DNA of 64,000 bases from a bacterium 0.1xD8-71 (GTDB lineage: Bacteria; Bacillota; Clostridia; Lachnospirales; Lachnospiraceae). The position numbers and the translations under genes are program-made. Positions 53,650-63,180 of this stretch are shown here, piece after piece. Location of the stretch: positions 1 through 64,000 of the forward strand of contig RAYR01000026.1 of the NCBI GenBank assembly GCA_003612405.1, given 5' to 3'. Position 1 is the first letter of the stretch. Each line of letters starts with the position of its first letter. The notes under the pieces are model-generated. The model was given only the letters and a program-made list of their open reading frames with translations, had not been told where the DNA came from and ran no database searches.

Positions 53650-55656
53650 TCACTTCTTGACAATCCGATAATAAGTCTGTGCCGTCATCAGATAACTGCC
53701 CACATACAAAAGTGCCACCGCTGCCGCCACACCCACGCAGCAACGGATCAAAAGGCCTGTGTCAAAGAACCGCAGGGCGGCCAGAAGCCCATTGACCATC
53801 ACAAGACCGGCAGCCGTGTGCAGAAAGGCCCCCGCCAAAGGCAGGAAAAATACCAGCAGGATCTGTCTGCGGATGGTTCCTCTGATTTCCGTATCACTCA
53901 TACCCACCTTCTGCATAATCTCAAAGCTGTTCTGATCCTCATAGCCTTCTGAGACCTGTTTAAAGTACATAATGAGTAAAAGGCACATAAAGAACAGGAT
54001 ACCGAATACCATACCGATAAAGAGCAGGCCGCCGTTCATGGAGCGGTCCTCGTCCCTTCCCTCCAGGCCGTTTTCCAGACGCAGGAAATCCTGCTGTCCC
54101 TGGCACCACACAGACCATTCTTCTATAAAGGCATCCCTCTCGGATTCTTCCCCCGTAAGCCGCAGACACAGATACCGCACACCCCTGTGCAGAAAGTCCT
54201 CTAAATCCGTGACACCGTTGGTCTGTGCCCAGGCCGATGCGAACCTGGCCAATGCTTCCTCATCCTTTACCACCATCACATACTGCGAAGTAAAGTTAAA
54301 CATCCTGTTCTTCGCCTGCGGATAGGGATAGATACTCTCCGGTTCTTCTTTGATGTCTGCTTCCACACCCATAAAATCCACCTTGTCAAAACCAAACGCC
54401 GTTCCCGTAGAATACAGAAGCACTTCTCCCTCTTCCAAGCTCTGATTCCATCCTTCCAGACGGTTATAGTCAGCAAGCGTCATCAGATTGACACCGTACT
54501 GGTCAGCAAAGGCAAAATCCCCGGCCGCCATAAAGGCATTGCTTCCCTCCGGCCTGCCACAGACAAGTTCCATGACATTGTAATAGTCCAGCCTTTCTAT
54601 CCCCTGCCCATATTCTTCCGAAAGCTCCTCCGCTTTCTTTCCGGCGTTATCGATTACATCACTATGCTCCGAATAAGCCGCCTGCAAATCGTAAGGATAA
54701 TCATAATCAGCAATCTGTTCCATCCCTGTCCACAAGGTAACCGTACAGGTAAGTGTAATCAAAAGCATGGTAGAAAAAATACAGATATTGGACAAGCCTG
54801 CGGCGTTCTTTTTCATACGGTAGAGCATACCGGAAATTGTCACCTGGTTAGCCGGCCTGTAGTAAATGCCCTTTCTTGCCTTTAGAAACTGTAAGAAGAC
54901 CACACTTCCTGAAGTAAACAGAAAATACGTCCCTATCACCACCAGAAATACCGCCAGGAAAAAGTCCGTAAAAATCATGCTGTCCAGTTTACTGGTGACA
55001 GAGATATAATAGCCGCAGACCAGTGTTATGACGCCAATGGCAGTCCACAGCCAGATGTGTTTTACTTCCTTTTCCCCCTTCTTACTCTCCGCCATCAGCT
55101 CGGTGGGTTTCAACCGATAAAAGCCCCAGAGGCTTTTGATATAGACACAAACAAACACAAATGCAAAATACCAAAGCGTCTCCCTAACCGCTTCCATGGA
55201 AAAATAAAACGCCACCTCCACATCAAGCCGCGACATGCGCAGCAACAGCAGAAACATCAGCTTATTTAGGACAAATCCCATTACGATTCCCACCGATACA
55301 CTGACCAGATACATCCCGGCATTTTCCCAGAACAGCATGATACCGATATGTTTGCGCTCCAGTCCAAGAAGGCTGTAAAGCCCCAGTTCCCGTTTGCGTC
55401 TTTTCTGCAAAAAGCTGCCCGCATAGAGCAGGAACAGCAAAAGAATAATGGAAAGCAGTCCCTTGCCGATAGATAACATCATCCATGCATAGGCCGCCTT
55501 GGGCAGTCTTCCCATCAGATCGTTGTGCAAAAGGGACGCAAACAGGTAGTAGCTGAATACGGAAAAAAAGCACGCCATCAGATACGGTCTGTAGACCAGT
55601 TTGTTCTGCCGGACTCCCCGATAAGCCATCACAGGCAGTAATTTCATCTTATTCAT
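53650..55656 (-). CDS. BceB-type ABC permease
   Basis: A 668-residue FtsX-like permease with ten helices and a large extracellular domain (about 305-525). RKRELGLYSLLGLERKHIGIMLFWEN is the FtsX-type loop near the second and third helices. With the ATPase and the BceRS pair it forms a sensing and detoxification module for cell-wall peptide antibiotics such as bacitracin or lantibiotics; the actual ligand is unknown. GGAGGAG precedes ATG. Confidence 0.93.
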   Translation of the reverse strand: MNKMKLLPVMAYRGVRQNKLVYRPYLMACFFSVFSYYLFASLLHNDLMGRLPKAAYAWMMLSIGKGLLSIILLLFLLYAGSFLQKRRKRELGLYSLLGLERKHIGIMLFWENAGMYLVSVSVGIVMGFVLNKLMFLLLLRMSRLDVEVAFYFSMEAVRETLWYFAFVFVCVYIKSLWGFYRLKPTELMAESKKGEKEVKHIWLWTAIGVITLVCGYYISVTSKLDSMIFTDFFLAVFLVVIGTYFLFTSGSVVFLQFLKARKGIYYRPANQVTISGMLYRMKKNAAGLSNICIFSTMLLITLTCTVTLWTGMEQIADYDYPYDLQAAYSEHSDVIDNAGKKAEELSEEYGQGIERLDYYNVMELVCGRPEGSNAFMAAGDFAFADQYGVNLMTLADYNRLEGWNQSLEEGEVLLYSTGTAFGFDKVDFMGVEADIKEEPESIYPYPQAKNRMFNFTSQYVMVVKDEEALARFASAWAQTNGVTDLEDFLHRGVRYLCLRLTGEESERDAFIEEWSVWCQGQQDFLRLENGLEGRDEDRSMNGGLLFIGMVFGILFFMCLLLIMYFKQVSEGYEDQNSFEIMQKVGMSDTEIRGTIRRQILLVFFLPLAGAFLHTAAGLVMVNGLLAALRFFDTGLLIRCCVGVAAAVALLYVGSYLMTAQTYYRIVKK

Positions 55657-55671
55657 GGTCTCCTCCTCCCT

Positions 55672-56466
55672 CTATACCTGACCTTCCAGGGGCATCTCCC
55701 CATCCCCCTGATTCTGCTGTGCCTGCATCACTGTCAGGGCATCGGATATCATACGATACATCTCATCCCGGTCATGGCTTCCCCGATAAATCTGGTGAAA
55801 TACACAGCCGTCTTTAATAAAGAGCACCCTTCCCGCATGAGCCGCCGCCTGGATACTATGGGTCACCATAAGAATGGTCTGCCCTTCTGTATTAATCTCC
55901 CCAAAGAGGCCCAGAAGCTTCCCGGAAGCCCTTGAATCCAACGCGCCCGTAGGCTCGTCTGCCAGCACAATATCCGGCCGCGTGATCAGGGCCCGGCACA
56001 CCGCCGCCCGCTGTTTCTGCCCGCCGGATACTTCGTAAGGATATTTATCCAGAAGATCCCCAATAGACAGTTTTCGGGCAAGCGGGATAAGCCGCTCCTC
56101 CATCTCCCGGTAAGATACCCCGGAAAGCACCAGCGGCAGGAAAATGTTGTCCCGCAGGGACATGGTATCCAGCAGGTTAAAATCCTGAAAAACAAATCCC
56201 AGATGATCTCTTCTGAACGCGCACAGATCTTTCTGGCTAACCCTGGATAATTCCTGTCCGTTTAAAAGCACCTGCCCGCTGGTGGCCGTATCCAGAGAGG
56301 CCAGAATATTTAATAGTGTGGTCTTACCGGAACCGGACTCTCCCATGATTGCCACATACTCTCCTTCCTCCACGGAAAAATTCACATCATTTAAGGCCTG
56401 CACTTTGACAGAACCGAAACGGGTGGTATATATTTTCTTGACATTTTTAACTGTTAATAGCGGCAT
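55672..56466 (-). CDS. BceA-type ABC ATPase
   Basis: A 264-residue ATPase of the MacB/BceA group: Walker A GESGSGKTT, signature VSGGQKQRAA, Walker B IVLADEPTGALD and the H-loop VTHS. ATG 56466 follows AAAGGAGG. It lies 15 bases before the permease gene. Confidence 0.95.
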   Translation of the reverse strand: MPLLTVKNVKKIYTTRFGSVKVQALNDVNFSVEEGEYVAIMGESGSGKTTLLNILASLDTATSGQVLLNGQELSRVSQKDLCAFRRDHLGFVFQDFNLLDTMSLRDNIFLPLVLSGVSYREMEERLIPLARKLSIGDLLDKYPYEVSGGQKQRAAVCRALITRPDIVLADEPTGALDSRASGKLLGLFGEINTEGQTILMVTHSIQAAAHAGRVLFIKDGCVFHQIYRGSHDRDEMYRMISDALTVMQAQQNQGDGEMPLEGQV

Positions 56467-56601
56467 GTTCTCCTCCTTTTCATACAATTATCCGGGTAAT
56501 TTTGAAACTCATCTCAATGCTTTCATCATTGTGCAAATAGCATAACCATAAGCTTCCTTTGCTTATCATAAACAAAAAGGAAATGCTCTGCCATGTATAT
56601 G

Positions 56602-56636
56602 ACTTACATTTCCTTTTCGTAACTTACATTTTTGTA
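56602..56636 (-). promoter_or_regulatory. Candidate BceR binding repeats
   Basis: ACTTACATTT occurs at 56602-56611 and 56622-56631, 20 bases apart, with an inverted GTAAG just beyond, in the 157-base gap before the ABC genes and overlapping the kinase stop. Two-turn spacing suits a response-regulator dimer; the gap is where a BceR-activated promoter is expected. Confidence 0.4.
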
Positions 56637-57682
56637 AGGATCTCCTCCTGGGCGATGCCCAGAAACACCTTTGTTCCTTCATTTCGCCTGGACTCCACAC
56701 GGATGTCCAACCCCAGCCTGTCCATGATCTGTCTGCACAGATACAGGCCGATGCCTGTGGACTTGTTCCCCATACGGCCGTTATATCCTGTAAATCCCCG
56801 TTCAAAGATTCTGGGCAAGTCACTCTCCTCAATACCGATTCCTGTATCCTCAATCACAAGGTAACTGCCTCCTTCTTTCACATGGCTTCCTGACTTATCG
56901 GCCCCGCAAATGAAAATACCGCCTTCTTTCGTATACTTTAAGGCATTGGACAGGACCTGTTCTATCACAAAAGAAAACCACTTGCCATCCGTGACTACCT
57001 GTGCGTGACACTCCTCCAGATGCAGGTTGAGACCGGCCCCGCTAAAAAGAATCCAATACTTCTTGAGCGCCCCTTTTACCAGTTCATCTACCTCCAGTCT
57101 GGCAAAAGAAAGGTCTGATGAAATACTCTCCATTCTGGCATAGTGCAGGGCCATATCCACATACTGTCCCGTTTTAAACACTTCTTCCCGGAGCTGTCTT
57201 TGTGTCTGCCAGTCCCGGTTTTCATCCATTCCCCTGTCATTGTTTTGCAAAAGCAGATCCATAGCCGCCAGCGGGATCTTAATCTGATGCGTCCACATGG
57301 TATAATAATCTGCCATGTTCTGCTGTTTCTCATCCAGCTGTGTGATCAGCGCTTTCTTCTCCGTCTCCTGCGCTGTGATGATCTGCTGATAGGCCTGTTC
57401 CATGCCGGATACCGTCTGTGGCAGCTCTTCACTGCGTTCTTCTGCCGAAAGGAGCCTCCACAACATCCTGTACTTTTCCCGGTATCTCCAATAATCCCAC
57501 AAAAGATAACAGCCGCCGAAAAAGGCTGCCAACCCCAGCGCATACAGCATATTTTCAAGTACACCCTCATAACCGTACAGTGCGGCTATCATCATAAAGA
57601 TAAGAGCTTCCACAAGATAGAAGGAAACCGGGACAATCCGCTCCCGCAGATATGCTGTCGGTATAAAAATCTTTTGGTTCAT
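56624..57682 (-). CDS. BceS-type sensor histidine kinase
   Basis: A 352-residue intramembrane-sensing kinase. Two closely spaced helices at about 17-60 have almost no extracellular loop, the hallmark of BceS. The phosphoacceptor region reads YYTMWTHQIKIPLAAM, and the ATPase has NALKYTKEGG, DTGIGI and STGIGLYLC. ATG 57682 has GGAG six bases upstream. Lying 19 bases after the regulator, it depends on the BceAB transporter for its signal, as is known for this family. Confidence 0.93.
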   Translation of the reverse strand: MNQKIFIPTAYLRERIVPVSFYLVEALIFMMIAALYGYEGVLENMLYALGLAAFFGGCYLLWDYWRYREKYRMLWRLLSAEERSEELPQTVSGMEQAYQQIITAQETEKKALITQLDEKQQNMADYYTMWTHQIKIPLAAMDLLLQNNDRGMDENRDWQTQRQLREEVFKTGQYVDMALHYARMESISSDLSFARLEVDELVKGALKKYWILFSGAGLNLHLEECHAQVVTDGKWFSFVIEQVLSNALKYTKEGGIFICGADKSGSHVKEGGSYLVIEDTGIGIEESDLPRIFERGFTGYNGRMGNKSTGIGLYLCRQIMDRLGLDIRVESRRNEGTKVFLGIAQEEILTKM

Positions 57683-57701
57683 ATTGCTCTCCATTCTGTG
57701 C

Positions 57702-58400
57702 TCAGATTTCTGCCTGTACCAGAAAATATCCCACACCCTTCTTAGTCTGCACAAGATTGGAAAGCCCAATCTCCGCAAGCCGTTTACGCAGGCGGTTCAT
57801 ATTCACCGTCAGCGTATTGTCATCCACAAAACACTCGTCATCCCATAGCCTTTTCATCAGCATATCCCGGCTGACAATACCTCCTGCTGCCTCAAAAAGT
57901 GTCTGTAAGATACGAAACTCATTTTTCGTCAGTTCCATCCGGCTGACGCTTTTCTCTTTTCTTCGGAAAGAAAGTGACATATCTGTCATATTTAGAAGAA
58001 CTCCCCGGTATTCCAACACTGTCCCGGGCGCCGTAAAAGCATAGGCCCGCCGTAAAAGCGCCTGCACTTTGGCCTGTAAAATCTCCAAATCAAAGGGCTT
58101 TGTCACAAAATCATCCCCACCCATATTGACGGCCATCACCACATTCATATTGTCTGACGCAGAAGAGATAAAAATAATCGGCACCTGCGATACCTTGCGG
58201 ATCTCACCACACCAGTAATAGCCATTATAAAAGGGCAGTCCGATATCCATCAGCACAAGCTGGGGATCATAGGCTGCGAACTGCCCCATCACATCCGCAA
58301 AGTCCCTGACAGTCTCCACTTCATAGCCCCATTTTGTCAGATATTTAGCAATCTGTGCCGCGATGATTCCATCGTCCTCCACCACAAGTATCCTGTACAT
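57702..58400 (-). CDS. BceR-type response regulator
   Basis: A 232-residue OmpR-family regulator. VVEDDG, the phosphoacceptor in LVLMDIGLPFYNG and FVTKPF mark the receiver domain, and VDDNTLTVNMNRLRKRL the winged helix. ATG 58400 with GGGGAT upstream is preferred. It heads the module regulator, kinase, ATPase, permease. Confidence 0.94.
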   Translation of the reverse strand: MYRILVVEDDGIIAAQIAKYLTKWGYEVETVRDFADVMGQFAAYDPQLVLMDIGLPFYNGYYWCGEIRKVSQVPIIFISSASDNMNVVMAVNMGGDDFVTKPFDLEILQAKVQALLRRAYAFTAPGTVLEYRGVLLNMTDMSLSFRRKEKSVSRMELTKNEFRILQTLFEAAGGIVSRDMLMKRLWDDECFVDDNTLTVNMNRLRKRLAEIGLSNLVQTKKGVGYFLVQAEI

Positions 58401-58435
58401 AACAATCCCCATTCGTCTGTTTCGTCATTGTCCTT

Positions 58436-58879
58436 TTACCCGTTAAAGGCCGTAATATTGGCCTCATTGAGCGTAAAATCATAATAATTCAGATCTTCGC
58501 GTTTCGTCCAGCCAATCTGTTTCCAGAAAGCGTTGCCGATATCGTTTCTGGTAAACGCAATCAAGGATACCTTATTGATATGCTCCGCTTTAAGAGCCTC
58601 CATACAAAAGACTACCATGGCCTTCCCAATTCCCCTCATACGATAATTTTCCGCCACACACACATGATACAGGCATCCCCGTCTGCCATCATGCCCGCAG
58701 AGAATCGCGCCCACAATCCTGTTGTCCTCCACTGCCACCACACTGGTATCCGGATTTCTCGTAAGGAATCGTGCCACCCCTTCCCTGGAATCATCCAGAC
58801 TCCTGATGGCAAAGCCCTTAATCGACATCCAAAGCGCCTTCACTCCGTCATAATCCTCTATCGTCATCCTTCGTATCAT
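58436..58879 (-). CDS. GNAT-family N-acetyltransferase
   Basis: A 147-residue acetyltransferase. YHVCVAENYRMRGIGKAMVVFCMEAL carries the RxxGxA/G acetyl-CoA loop, and NDIGNAFWKQIGW the C-terminal segment. The substrate is unknown. Close to the Bce regulator but with its own reading. Confidence 0.9.
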   Translation of the reverse strand: MIRRMTIEDYDGVKALWMSIKGFAIRSLDDSREGVARFLTRNPDTSVVAVEDNRIVGAILCGHDGRRGCLYHVCVAENYRMRGIGKAMVVFCMEALKAEHINKVSLIAFTRNDIGNAFWKQIGWTKREDLNYYDFTLNEANITAFNG

Positions 58880-58955
58880 ATGCTGTCACCTTTCCGGTTT
58901 GTCTTTTCCCTTTTTCATTCTGCCCTGTCATCAGGCCGATTTCCTGTCCACCCGC

Positions 58956-59558
58956 TTACTCTCCCACAAGTGTCACCGCCGTATAATCATGTTTTACATA
59001 AGGAAGAAATTTCTCCAGAATATCTTTCGTGCGAATCTTCAGACTGGAAGTATTCACACAAGGATGACATCCTACAAACTCATCCGCAAGAATATCCCTG
59101 TCAATGAGAAGTCGTACCCGGCTATCCTTATCATTCATCAGCCCCATCACACTCACAGAACCGGGCGTAATATCCAAAAACGCCTCCATATATTCTGCTC
59201 CCGCAAAAGAAAGTCTCGCACTGCCAATCTGATTGGAAAGCTCTTTGGTCTTAAACTTTTTCGTACCGGGCATCATGAGCATATAAAAATCTGTTTTCTG
59301 TGTATTGCACAGAAAGAGATTCTTGCAGATGTGAATCCCCAGCTTACTGTCCACATCATGGCAATCCTCCACGGTAGCCGTCACCCCATGATCCAGACGA
59401 AGATAGTGAATATCAAGTTCCTCAAGCAGGTCATATACTGCCATTTCTTTACAAAGTCTCCCTTTAGGGGAGGGTTTTATGTCAACTGGCATGAGCGCCA
59501 TATCGCGCTCATCTGCCTGTATCATTTTTTCTTGTATGCTGTCTTCTTGTGCGTTCAT
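58956..59558 (-). CDS. Prolyl-tRNA-editing (ProX/PrdX-type) deacylase
   Basis: A 200-residue YbaK-fold protein of the ProX type, which clears Ala from misacylated tRNA-Pro. DHGVTATVEDCHDVDSKLG, KNLFLCNTQKTDFYMLMMPG, and the substrate-lid segment GSVSVMGLMND are the family hallmarks. The first 30 residues are a non-conserved extension, so a later start (MALMPVDIK) is possible. GAGGAAAAG precedes ATG 59558. It has an unusual structured leader. Confidence 0.9.
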   Translation of the reverse strand: MNAQEDSIQEKMIQADERDMALMPVDIKPSPKGRLCKEMAVYDLLEELDIHYLRLDHGVTATVEDCHDVDSKLGIHICKNLFLCNTQKTDFYMLMMPGTKKFKTKELSNQIGSARLSFAGAEYMEAFLDITPGSVSVMGLMNDKDSRVRLLIDRDILADEFVGCHPCVNTSSLKIRTKDILEKFLPYVKHDYTAVTLVGE

Positions 59559-59571
59559 CTTTTCCTCTATT

Positions 59572-59695
59572 CCGAAGCGTTTTACGCTGAGGAGGCGAGC
59601 GAAATATCAGATTTCGCTCTGCCATCATGGAATTTGTGACGCTTCGGCACAAATTCTTGGTTGAATAAATTGCTCTTCAGAGAATTTATTCAACC
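59572..59695 (-). promoter_or_regulatory. Structured leader with loop-to-leader complementarity
   Basis: Three perfect hairpins follow one another before the ProX-type gene: a 13-bp stem 59659-59671 with 59683-59695, a 9-bp stem 59630-59638 with 59648-59656 and a 9-bp stem 59597-59605 with 59611-59619. The nine-base loop of the middle hairpin (59639-59647) is a perfect complement of 59572-59580, just upstream of the gene's Shine-Dalgarno site. A short local hairpin (AGCGTttTACGCT type, 59576-59588) would compete with that pairing. Confidence 0.5.
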
Positions 59696-59721
59696 TTCCA
59701 ACCTTCCTGAGACTTTCCTTC

Positions 59722-60210
59722 TCAATATCCAAAAGTGCCCTCTAAGGACTCATCCTCATCAATCCACTGCTGTACCGGAATCACCCTGTAGTCTGTGTCC
59801 GTATCCCTGACATACACGGTCTCAATCCCTGCATTGATAATCTGCCGTTTACACATGGAACAGCTACAGGAATTTTTCACATATTCTCCTGTATCCGCTT
59901 CCACCCCTGTTAAATACATGGAGCTCCCGATCATTTTATCCCGTGAAGCGCTGATGATCGCATTGGTCTCCGCGTGCACACTGCGGCACAACTCATAGCG
60001 TTCCCCTCTGGGAATCCCCATCTTCGTACGGATACATTCCCCCACATCGGTACAGTTCTTCCTGCCCCTGGGCGCTCCCACATATCCTGTGGCTATGACT
60101 TCATCGTTCTTCACAATCACAGCCCCGTAGTGTCTGCGCAGACAGGTGGAGCGCTGTGCCACCATTTTCGCCAGATCCAGATAATAATTTACTTTATCTC
60201 TTCTTTCCAT
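59722..60210 (-). CDS. dCMP/cytidine deaminase family protein (ComEB-like)
   Basis: A 162-residue zinc deaminase. CxxC and HAE motifs are clear: SVHAETNAIISAS and CSCSMCKRQIINAG. The N-terminal insert with GAPRGRKNCTDVGEC is typical of deoxycytidylate deaminase and ComEB. It makes dUMP for thymidylate synthesis. Its start at 60210 overlaps no other gene. Order with argC (71 bases upstream) suggests read-through is possible. Confidence 0.92.
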   Translation of the reverse strand: MERRDKVNYYLDLAKMVAQRSTCLRRHYGAVIVKNDEVIATGYVGAPRGRKNCTDVGECIRTKMGIPRGERYELCRSVHAETNAIISASRDKMIGSSMYLTGVEADTGEYVKNSCSCSMCKRQIINAGIETVYVRDTDTDYRVIPVQQWIDEDESLEGTFGY

Positions 60211-60280
60211 ATGAATCTACCCCCTGTTTTACTTTTCATAATCTATAGTAGAATATTCTCCGGAAGAATGTATGCCGTGG

Positions 60281-61348
60281 TTACGGGAACATCGGTACCA
60301 GATCGAGCCCCTCACTCTCCGCAAAACCAAACATCAGATTCATGTTCTGCACCGCCTGCCCGGCAGCACCCTTAACCAGATTATCGAGGGCGCCCATCAT
60401 AATCACCCGGCCTGTCCGCTCATCAATCACAAAATTGATATCCACATAATTGCTGCCTTCCACCCATTTCGTCTCCGGACATACACCCTTTTCCAGGACA
60501 CGGACAAATTTTTCCTGCTGATAATATTTGTCATACACTGCCTTTACTTCTTCATAAGAAGGCAATGCCATTTGTCCATCCGCCTTCTTTACCGGCAGAA
60601 GTTTTGCGTAAGCCGTCACCAGGATGCCCCTGTTCATAGGCACCAGATGGGGGGTAAAATTTAATACGATTTCCTTTCCCGCCGCATATCCGAGCTGTTC
60701 TTCTATCTCCGGCGTATGCCTGTGGCTTGCCACACCGTAAGCCTTGATATTCTCATTCACCTCACAGTACAGATTGGGCACCTTCGCCCCGCGGCCCGCC
60801 CCGGAAGTACCGCTCTTGGCATCTATGATCAGGGTATCCGTATCAATCAGTCCTTCTTTTACCAGCGGATACGCCGTGAGAATGGAACAGGTCGTATAAC
60901 ATCCCGGATTGGCCACCAGCCGGGCGCCTTTCACATCTTCCCTGTTGATCTCACAAAGCCCGTAGACCGCTTCCTCTATGTACTGCGGCGACTTATGCTC
61001 GATACCATACCACTTTTCATAGGTGGGCACATCCTTAATCCGAAAATCGGCGCTTAAATCTATCACCTTTACTTTAGACAGAATATCCTCGTTCATCAAA
61101 GAAGCGCTAAACCCCTGGGGCGTGGCTGTGAAAATCACATCCGCCTGCTTTGCCAGTTCTTCCATATTATCATCCATGCATTTTGCGTCCACAATCTGAA
61201 ACATGTTCTGGTACACCTGCGCATACTTCTGGTCAATATAACTGCGCGATCCGTACCAGACTACCTCCACCTTACTGTGCGCCGTAAGCAGCCTCACCAA
61301 CTCGCCGCCCGCATATCCTGTAGCTCCTATAATTCCTGCTTTGATCAT
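60281..61348 (-). CDS. argC: N-acetyl-gamma-glutamyl-phosphate reductase
   Basis: A 355-residue NADPH enzyme of arginine synthesis. MIKAGIIGATGYAGGELVRLL is the Rossmann motif, and VANPGCYTTCSILTAYPL contains the catalytic Cys. The start is ATG 61348 with GGAGG six bases upstream. Unlike argJBD (20 kb away) it is divergent from argG. Confidence 0.96.
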   Translation of the reverse strand: MIKAGIIGATGYAGGELVRLLTAHSKVEVVWYGSRSYIDQKYAQVYQNMFQIVDAKCMDDNMEELAKQADVIFTATPQGFSASLMNEDILSKVKVIDLSADFRIKDVPTYEKWYGIEHKSPQYIEEAVYGLCEINREDVKGARLVANPGCYTTCSILTAYPLVKEGLIDTDTLIIDAKSGTSGAGRGAKVPNLYCEVNENIKAYGVASHRHTPEIEEQLGYAAGKEIVLNFTPHLVPMNRGILVTAYAKLLPVKKADGQMALPSYEEVKAVYDKYYQQEKFVRVLEKGVCPETKWVEGSNYVDINFVIDERTGRVIMMGALDNLVKGAAGQAVQNMNLMFGFAESEGLDLVPMFP

Positions 61349-61567
61349 TTTTCCTCCATTCCGAAACATTTCATAATCCAATAATCATTGACAGATTATC
61401 CATTTTCACAAAGTATGATTATACTTTTGACATATTTCACACATCCCCAGCTCATTGACTCTCATGGGTCTGAAATATTTGTGGTTAATTCCTTTGGGAG
61501 ATCCGGATCGTATCCTATACTGCCGCAGCAGATACAAGTATGAATCCATTTCTTTCACACTACTTTA

Positions 61568-61596
61568 AATATACCATGCCAGACCCTGCTTGACAA
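61568..61596 (-). promoter_or_regulatory. argC promoter
   Basis: TTGTCA (61591-61596), 17 bases, TATATT (61568-61573), giving a leader of about 210 bases before argC that I cannot assign to a known riboswitch. A further TATAAT lies near 61420 on the same strand. Confidence 0.5.
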
Positions 61597-61650
61597 TCAT
61601 ACAGCCTTTGCCTTTCCTGTTCCCCTTCACACCTCTCCTTTCATCTCCGC

Positions 61651-61726
61651 GTTGTATAACTATACAACTAAATCGCATAATATTCAATATATTTTTATTT
61701 TTATACATAAAAATCAATAATATTCA
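61651..61726. promoter_or_regulatory. Candidate ArgR operators between argC and argG
   Basis: Two copies of ATAATATTCA (61677-61686 and 61717-61726), read as TGAATATTAT on the other strand, lie 40 bases apart and resemble ArgR half-sites. A perfect palindrome GTTGTATA-AC-TATACAAC (61651-61668) adjoins them. The regulator is inferred. Confidence 0.4.
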
Positions 61727-61749
61727 TTAAAATATGCATAAATTTACAC

Positions 61750-61778
61750 TTGCAATCTCTGTTATCTTGTTGTATATT
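61750..61778 (+). promoter_or_regulatory. argG promoter
   Basis: TTGCAA (61750-61755), 17 bases, TATATT (61773-61778), close to the operator candidates and very like the argJ promoter. Confidence 0.6.
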
Positions 61779-61878
61779 GTTTTAAGGATAAACGCGGCCT
61801 GCTGATTGAGGGGCGATATGCGTATAGAGAGTAACCAACATAACAATTTCATTACATACTTAAATGGAGGAAACTGAC

Positions 61879-63102
61879 ATGAAAGAAAAGGTAGTTCTTG
61901 CGTATTCCGGCGGACTTGATACCACCGTTATCATTCCCTGGCTGAAAGAAAATTTTGACTATGAAGTTATCTGCGTGTGCGGCAACTGCGGTCAGGCAGA
62001 AGAGTTGGACGGCCTGGAGGAGCGTGCCCTTTCCAGCGGCGCTTCCAAGCTCTACATCGAAGATTTAACAGATGAGTTCTGCAACGACTTCATCATGCCC
62101 TGTGTACAGGCCCACGCAGTCTATGAAAACAAATATTTGCTTGGTACTTCCATGGCTAGACCCGTTATCGCCAAGAAACTGGTAGAGATTGCCCGCAAGG
62201 AAGGCGCAACCGCCATCTGCCATGGCGCTACCGGTAAAGGCAACGACCAGATTCGTTTTGAATTAGGTATCAAGGCCCTGGCTCCTGATTTAAAGATTAT
62301 TGCCGCATGGCGTAACGAGAAATGGACCTTAAACTCCCGTGAAGAGGAAATTGAATACTGCCGTCAGCACGGCATCAACCTTCCTTTCTCCGCAGATTCC
62401 AGTTACAGCCGCGACCGTAACTTATGGCATATCAGCCATGAGGGCTTGGAGCTTGAGGATCCTGCCAACGAGCCCAATTATGAACACCTTCTGGTACTCG
62501 GCACCACACCGGAGAAAGCTCCCAATGAAGGGGAATATGTGACCATGACCTTTGAAAAAGGTATCCCCACCTCCGTCAATGGCAAGGAAATGAAAGTGGC
62601 CGAGATTATTGCCACCCTCAATGAACTGGGCGGCAAGCACGGCATCGGTATCGTGGATATCGTGGAAAACCGCGTAGTTGGCATGAAATCCCGCGGCGTC
62701 TACGAGACACCCGGCGGCACCATCCTCTATGAAGCACACCAGCAGCTTGAGGAGCTGATCCTTGACCGTGACACCTATGCGCTTAAGCAGGATATGGGTA
62801 ATAAATTTGCACAGATCGTCTATGAGGGCAAATGGTTTACTCCTCTTCGCAAGGCCGTACAGGCTTTCATCGAGTCTACCCAGGAATATGTGACCGGCGA
62901 AGTGAAGTTCAAACTCTATAAAGGCAATATCATCAAAGCCGGCACCACATCACCGTATACACTCTACAATGAGAGCATCGCTTCCTTCACCACCGGCGAT
63001 ATGTACGATCATCACGATGCGGAAGGTTTCATCAACCTGTTTGGTTTATCCAGCAAGGTGCGCGCACTGAAAATGCAGGAAAATGGTGTAAAGCTGATAT
63101 AA
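61879..63102 (+). CDS. argG: Argininosuccinate synthase
   Basis: A 407-residue enzyme that joins citrulline and aspartate using [20 protein letters not shown] is the ATP pyrophosphatase loop; [17 protein letters not shown] and [15 protein letters not shown] are the substrate-binding segments. ATG 61879 follows GGAGGAAA. ArgH is not in view. Confidence 0.97.
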   Translation: MKEKVVLAYSGGLDTTVIIPWLKENFDYEVICVCGNCGQAEELDGLEERALSSGASKLYIEDLTDEFCNDFIMPCVQAHAVYENKYLLGTSMARPVIAKKLVEIARKEGATAICHGATGKGNDQIRFELGIKALAPDLKIIAAWRNEKWTLNSREEEIEYCRQHGINLPFSADSSYSRDRNLWHISHEGLELEDPANEPNYEHLLVLGTTPEKAPNEGEYVTMTFEKGIPTSVNGKEMKVAEIIATLNELGGKHGIGIVDIVENRVVGMKSRGVYETPGGTILYEAHQQLEELILDRDTYALKQDMGNKFAQIVYEGKWFTPLRKAVQAFIESTQEYVTGEVKFKLYKGNIIKAGTTSPYTLYNESIASFTTGDMYDHHDAEGFINLFGLSSKVRALKMQENGVKLI

Positions 63103-63119
63103 GTTTATTTAAAGCAGGA

Positions 63120-63166
63120 GCAGAGAACACATCCCTTTCATTGGTGGTTGGTTCTCTGCTTTTTTG
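63120..63166 (+). terminator. argG terminator
   Basis: A 9-bp stem (63120-63128 with 63151-63159) with a 22-base loop, followed by TTTTTTG. Confidence 0.75.
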
Positions 63167-63180
63167 TTGCACGAACAAAT

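Noticed and set aside
58899..59639. 246-codon plus-strand open frame
   Set aside because: It covers the ProX-type gene on the other strand and its hairpin leader.
61349..61567. T-box or other known riboswitch in the argC leader
   Set aside because: No T-box core (GGGTGGNACCGCG-like) or other consensus was found in the leader.
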